From positions 1 to 62,199 of the forward strand of contig JBHGYD010000040.1 in assembly GCA_041920415.1 (NCBI GenBank): a stretch of DNA of 62,199 bases, read 5' to 3'. The stretch comes from JBHGYD01 sp041920415 (GTDB lineage Bacteria > Bacillota > Bacilli > Bacillales > Anoxybacillaceae). Made by a program: the position numbers and the translations under genes. How positions within the stretch are numbered: the first letter of the stretch is position 1; each line of letters begins with the position of its first letter. Under the pieces are notes generated by a model. The model did not search any database. It saw nothing but the letters and a program-made list of their open reading frames with translations, and was not told the DNA's origin. Positions 59,734-62,199 of the stretch are shown piece after piece.

Positions 59734-60492
59734 CTATTTACTTTCAAGCGCTTTTTTCATCGCCGGACCGACAATGCCATCTGCTGTTAGGCCATGATCT
59801 TTTTGAAATTGACGAACTGCCTGTTCTGTATTTGAACCAAAAATACCGTCTACACCTTTAGTGTCATAGCCAAGGGAAGTAAGCTTGCGCTGAAGCTCCC
59901 GAACAGCATCACCACGGCTCCCTTTTTTTAGGGTTTCTCCATTTGTAACAGTAGGTGTGACATGATATGGTGCAACTTTGAAACCGTTGGCTGCCGCAAT
60001 AGAGTCAAAAGATTTTCCAGAGGTTGTGATAATAATAGGTGTATTGATTTTCACCTGATTAAACAACCATTCCACCTCATCATCGTACATTCGGATACAG
60101 CCGCTGCTGACGTACTTGCCGATGGAACTCGGGTTGTTGTTGCCATGAATCGCGTAAGTCGTACCCCATGTTCCTCGAGCGTTCAAACCGAGCCAACGGT
60201 TGCCGAGTGGATTGCGAGGGTCACCACCGGGAATTCCTTCCTTATAGTAAGGGCGGTTAACAATTTTGTTAACAATTTTAAACTTGCCTTCTGGTGTAAG
60301 CGATGGGCTTCTTCCAGTTGCGACCTTAAACACTCTTTTTAATTGGCTGTTTTCATAATAAGCAAGCTGATTGTTTGCCTTGTTAATGATAATAAACTGG
60401 CTCCCTGCTGCAGAACTAGAGGTAACACCAATACTAAAAAACATAAGAAAAGCTAACACAAAGATGATAAACCATTTTTTAATCAATCTCAT
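59734..60492 (-). CDS. L,D-transpeptidase with peptidoglycan-binding domain
   Basis: A 252-residue secreted enzyme. A signal peptide (FIIFVLAFLMFFSIGVTSSS) is followed by a YkuD catalytic domain (about 30-160) with the motif IHGNNNPSSIG and the nucleophile in SSGCIRMYDDEV, and a PG_binding_1 domain at the C-terminus (ELQRKLTSLGYDTKGVDG). It makes 3-3 cross-links in peptidoglycan or anchors proteins, perhaps in the spore cortex or stress-resistant wall. ATG 60492 has a GGGGGATGAG ribosome site. Monocistronic. Confidence 0.93.
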   Translation of the reverse strand: MRLIKKWFIIFVLAFLMFFSIGVTSSSAAGSQFIIINKANNQLAYYENSQLKRVFKVATGRSPSLTPEGKFKIVNKIVNRPYYKEGIPGGDPRNPLGNRWLGLNARGTWGTTYAIHGNNNPSSIGKYVSSGCIRMYDDEVEWLFNQVKINTPIIITTSGKSFDSIAAANGFKVAPYHVTPTVTNGETLKKGSRGDAVRELQRKLTSLGYDTKGVDGIFGSNTEQAVRQFQKDHGLTADGIVGPAMKKALESK

Positions 60493-60901
60493 CCTCCCCC
60501 TACAAAGTTTTGAGTGCTAACAATCACTTATATATTCACTTATGTAATGGGGAGTCACTTCCATTTGTTTAAATATTATCCATTTTATGTAATATACCAA
60601 TTGATGCAGTACAACATAAGTGATCAATTTGTAAATCAAAATCTGTCAAAACGAAAAAAACACCGCTTTTTTGATTTGATTGACAAACCAATAAAAGACG
60701 GTGCTTATCGAAAAATAACTACGATATTTATAAGTACAAAAATTATTTTTTTATCTTTTTTACGCATATCACATATCAACATGGTCATACTACAATTAAA
60801 TACGTTAGGTACACCGCTTGAGTACGTTGGCAGTTACGGCGAAAATACGTTATGCCTGCGGAAAAATACGTTTGATTTAGCGGTATTTTTGGGTGAGTAT
60901 A

Positions 60902-60969
60902 TCAATGTCGGATTATTTCGCGAATTTCCTCCAGAAATTCTCAAAATAATCCTGCGGTGTTAACTCATG
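60902..60969. repeat. Hairpin repeat, copy 1
   Basis: Starts tcaatgtcg and ends near ctcatg. Its core forms an 8-bp outer stem (60911-60918 with 60944-60951), a 3+3 internal loop and a 7-bp inner stem (60922-60928 with 60934-60940) closing a 5-nt loop. Confidence 0.75.
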
Positions 60970-61003
60970 AAGCATTATACAGTGTTTGTGGGGAGAAAAT
61001 AGG

Positions 61004-61073
61004 TCAATGTCGAAATTATTTCGTGGATTTCCTACAGAAATCCCCAAAATAATTTCTGCGATGTAGACTCATG
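61004..61073. repeat. Hairpin repeat, copy 2
   Basis: A second copy 102 bp downstream with the same geometry: 9-bp outer stem (61013-61021 with 61047-61055), 3+3 internal loop, 7-bp inner stem (61025-61031 with 61037-61043), 5-nt loop. Where the copies differ in the stems, the pairs change together: A-T to G-C in the inner stem and G-C to A-T in the outer stem. Confidence 0.75.
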
Positions 61074-61111
61074 TAGTCTGCTCGAAGAAGTTATTCACGA
61101 AGTTATATCAT

Positions 61112-61183
61112 TGGGCTATAGCCAAGCGGTAAGGCAACGGACTTTGACTCCGTGATGCGTTGGTTCGAATCCAGCTAGCCCAG
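61112..61183 (+). tRNA. tRNA-Gln (anticodon TTG)
   Basis: A 72-nt cloverleaf: acceptor stem tgggcta / tagccca with discriminator G, D-arm with aagcggtaaggc, anticodon arm acgga-ctttgac-tccgt giving anticodon TTG, and T-arm ggttcgaatcc. CCA is not encoded. It has its own terminator, so it appears to be a single-gene unit. Confidence 0.97.
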
Positions 61184-61190
61184 CTCTTAC

Positions 61191-61222
61191 AAAGGCAAGC
61201 GAATGGTGCTTGGCCTTTTTCT
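61191..61222 (+). terminator. Terminator after tRNA-Gln
   Basis: The stem aaaggcaagc / gcttggccttt with a bulge is followed by a T-run. Confidence 0.8.
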
Positions 61223-61293
61223 TTTGTTTGGAAGGATTTTTGACAAAAGTGTCAAATGATATAAAGAACGAAACTATGGGGAAGGGGATTTGT

Positions 61294-61770
61294 GTGAAAA
61301 CAGCGGATTTATGTGATCAATTTTTCGAGCAACTTCAGGTTTGTCAATTATCGCTACATTCTTATGGGGGAAAAAAGGAATTTTCCGGACCGATTGCTAC
61401 AGTCGATGTGTTCGAAGATAATGTGCTTGTTCGCGAGGCTCTCGAAACGGTTCCAAAAGGCTCCGTTCTTGTTGTCGATGGGAAGGGGTCACGAAACTGC
61501 GCGTTGTTGGGGGACAGGCTTGCGCAAATCGCGTGCGAGCGCGGACTGACCGGTGTCATCATTCATGGCTGCATTCGTGACTCGGCCGAAATTGCTGCGA
61601 TGCCAATTGGCGTAATGGCTATCGGCACTTGTCCGGTGAAAAGCAAAAAAGAAGGAAAAGGCGTGCGTGATGTTGTTCTTGAATTTGGCGGTGTACGTTG
61701 GGTCCCTGGCACCTATGTGTATGCAGATAGCGATGGAATTGTTGTATCTGAAACACCGTTACATACATGA
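61294..61770 (+). CDS. RraA-like protein (HMG aldolase family)
   Basis: A 158-residue protein with the RraA fold. The active-site signature GVIIHGCIRDSAEIAAMPIG supplies the conserved Arg and Asp used by 4-hydroxy-4-methyl-2-oxoglutarate/oxaloacetate aldolases with Mg2+, and GTYVYADSDGIVVSE ends the protein as usual. Bacilli lack RNase E, so an enzyme role is more likely than RNase inhibition. GTG 61294 is the start, with AAGGGG 6 nt upstream; an in-frame ATG six codons earlier lacks this spacing. Confidence 0.9.
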   Translation: MKTADLCDQFFEQLQVCQLSLHSYGGKKEFSGPIATVDVFEDNVLVREALETVPKGSVLVVDGKGSRNCALLGDRLAQIACERGLTGVIIHGCIRDSAEIAAMPIGVMAIGTCPVKSKKEGKGVRDVVLEFGGVRWVPGTYVYADSDGIVVSETPLHT

Positions 61771-61978
61771 AAACGAACGAATGATTGCATGCTATCTCTG
61801 AAAGATAGCAATAAAATTGATGCAAATCAGCACTAGAAGATGGAAATGTGGCAGTATTGACAAACAGAGAAGATGAAACGGTAAGGCGGAATTGAAGTAA
61901 ATTGCACATGTTCTGGTATGCTGTCAATCTATATAAACAGTAATACATCTGGCATGAAGATTTCTAAATAGTCATTAA

Positions 61979-62006
61979 AGTCGACATTCATAATGGAATG
62001 TCGACT
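61979..62006 (+). terminator. Perfect 11-bp hairpin upstream of the intron
   Basis: agtcgacattc pairs with gaatgtcgact around a 6-nt loop. It lies 7 nt before the intron, as expected of group IIC introns, which insert just after terminator-type hairpins. The stretch 61771-61978 before it holds only a small hairpin (gctatct / agatagc near 61791) and no gene. Confidence 0.75.
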
Positions 62007-62013
62007 CGCTCTT

Positions 62014-62199
62014 GTGCGCCCGGCATGGGTGTAATCTATAGGGTGCAAGTCCCGAGCCGCGAAGGCAGAAGTAGCAGTTAGCTTAACGCAAGGGTGTCCA
62101 TGGCGACATGGAATCTGAAGGAAGCGAGCGGCAAACTTCCGGTCTGAGGAACACGAACTTCATATGAGGCTAGGTATCATTGGACGAGTTTGCAAGACA
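62014..62199 (+). ncRNA. 5' end of a group II intron, probably class IIC
   Basis: It starts with the group II consensus GTGCG (GTGCGCCCGGCATGGGTG) and continues with the domain I features typical of the Geobacillus GsI-IIC type as I recall it: ATAGGGTGCAAGTCCCGA, GTTAGCTTAACGCAAGGGTG, GACATGGAATCTGAAGGAAG and GAGGAACACGAACTTCATAT. The rest of domain I and any intron-encoded reverse transcriptase lie beyond the window. Its placement directly after a hairpin fits class IIC target choice. Confidence 0.9.

Larger units (their letters stand above)
60493..61111. other. 620-base gene-free stretch with structured repeats
   Basis: It contains the L,D-transpeptidase promoter, an open frame (60514-60963) without a ribosome site or recognised domain, and two copies of a 70-base hairpin repeat just before tRNA-Gln. 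The frame runs through one hairpin copy, which argues against it being a gene. Confidence 0.5.

Noticed and set aside
60514..60963. 149-codon open frame between the L,D-transpeptidase and tRNA-Gln
   Set aside because: No ribosome site, an odd Ile/Tyr/Lys-rich composition, and its 3' part runs through a structured repeat copy.
1..62199. CRISPR arrays, prophage genes, restriction-modification or toxin-antitoxin systems
   Set aside because: No regularly spaced repeats, phage structural genes, methyltransferases or toxin-like pairs were seen in any frame.

Overview
The window is typical of a low-GC, spore-forming, facultatively anaerobic Bacillaceae member, most likely Anoxybacillus or a Geobacillus relative. 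This rests on gene content and synteny read by eye: TnrA beside ykoN-ykoP-ykoQ, the sporulation kinase KinB, a narGHJI nitrate reductase, a YidC2 insertase with a MifM-like leader, and the 5' end of a group II intron resembling the Geobacillus GsI-IIC type. No database search was run.

Layout. 1-260: start of a leftward gene, probably a transposase, with its start codon inside a perfect 14-bp inverted repeat. 0.35-4.4 kb: acyl and aldehyde metabolism (aldehyde dehydrogenase, crotonase, nitronate monooxygenase, MaoC-like hydratase). 4.8-7.3 kb: LytS/LytT two-component pair. 7.3-12.8 kb: membrane acyltransferase, two overlapping small proteins, tnrA with two TnrA/GlnR boxes, then ykoN-ykoP-ykoQ. 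13-20.8 kb: two NhaC-type antiporters, a reductase, a FapA/DUF342 gene whose N-terminus is frameshifted, and an endonuclease I-like nuclease. 21-23.5 kb: Fur-type boxes and feoAB plus a Cys-rich accessory protein. 23.8-26.3 kb: DUF5317 protein, a 29-aa peptide and a GGDEF/HD-GYP protein. 26.5-30.2 kb: fruRKA with a repeat-type operator. 30.3-33.8 kb: YcgR/YcgQ pair, MBL-fold hydrolase, YjbQ-like protein. 34-36.2 kb: methionine aminopeptidase and kinB.

36.5-49.8 kb is an anaerobic-respiration block: a HemD-like synthase, a two-gene pyruvate-type ferredoxin oxidoreductase, the wreck of a fixABCX operon, a hemerythrin-domain protein and narGHJI. Both the hemerythrin gene and narG have an FNR-type palindrome centred 29.5 bp from the first base of a good -10, the geometry expected of class II FNR activation.

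49.8-62.2 kb: a YdjM-like membrane protein, a MifM-like arrest leader with a hairpin that sequesters the yidC2 ribosome site, a secreted oligoendopeptidase F, an aldo/keto reductase, topB, two GNAT acetyltransferases, an SDR epimerase, a decayed TPR gene, an L,D-transpeptidase, a pair of covarying hairpin repeats, tRNA-Gln, an RraA-like protein, and a group IIC-type intron lying 7 nt after a strong hairpin and running off the right edge.

The most interesting signals are the MifM-like/yidC2 module, the fixA-fixX deletion scar, the matched FNR promoters, the TnrA boxes shared by tnrA and a small-protein operon, and the covarying hairpins before tRNA-Gln.
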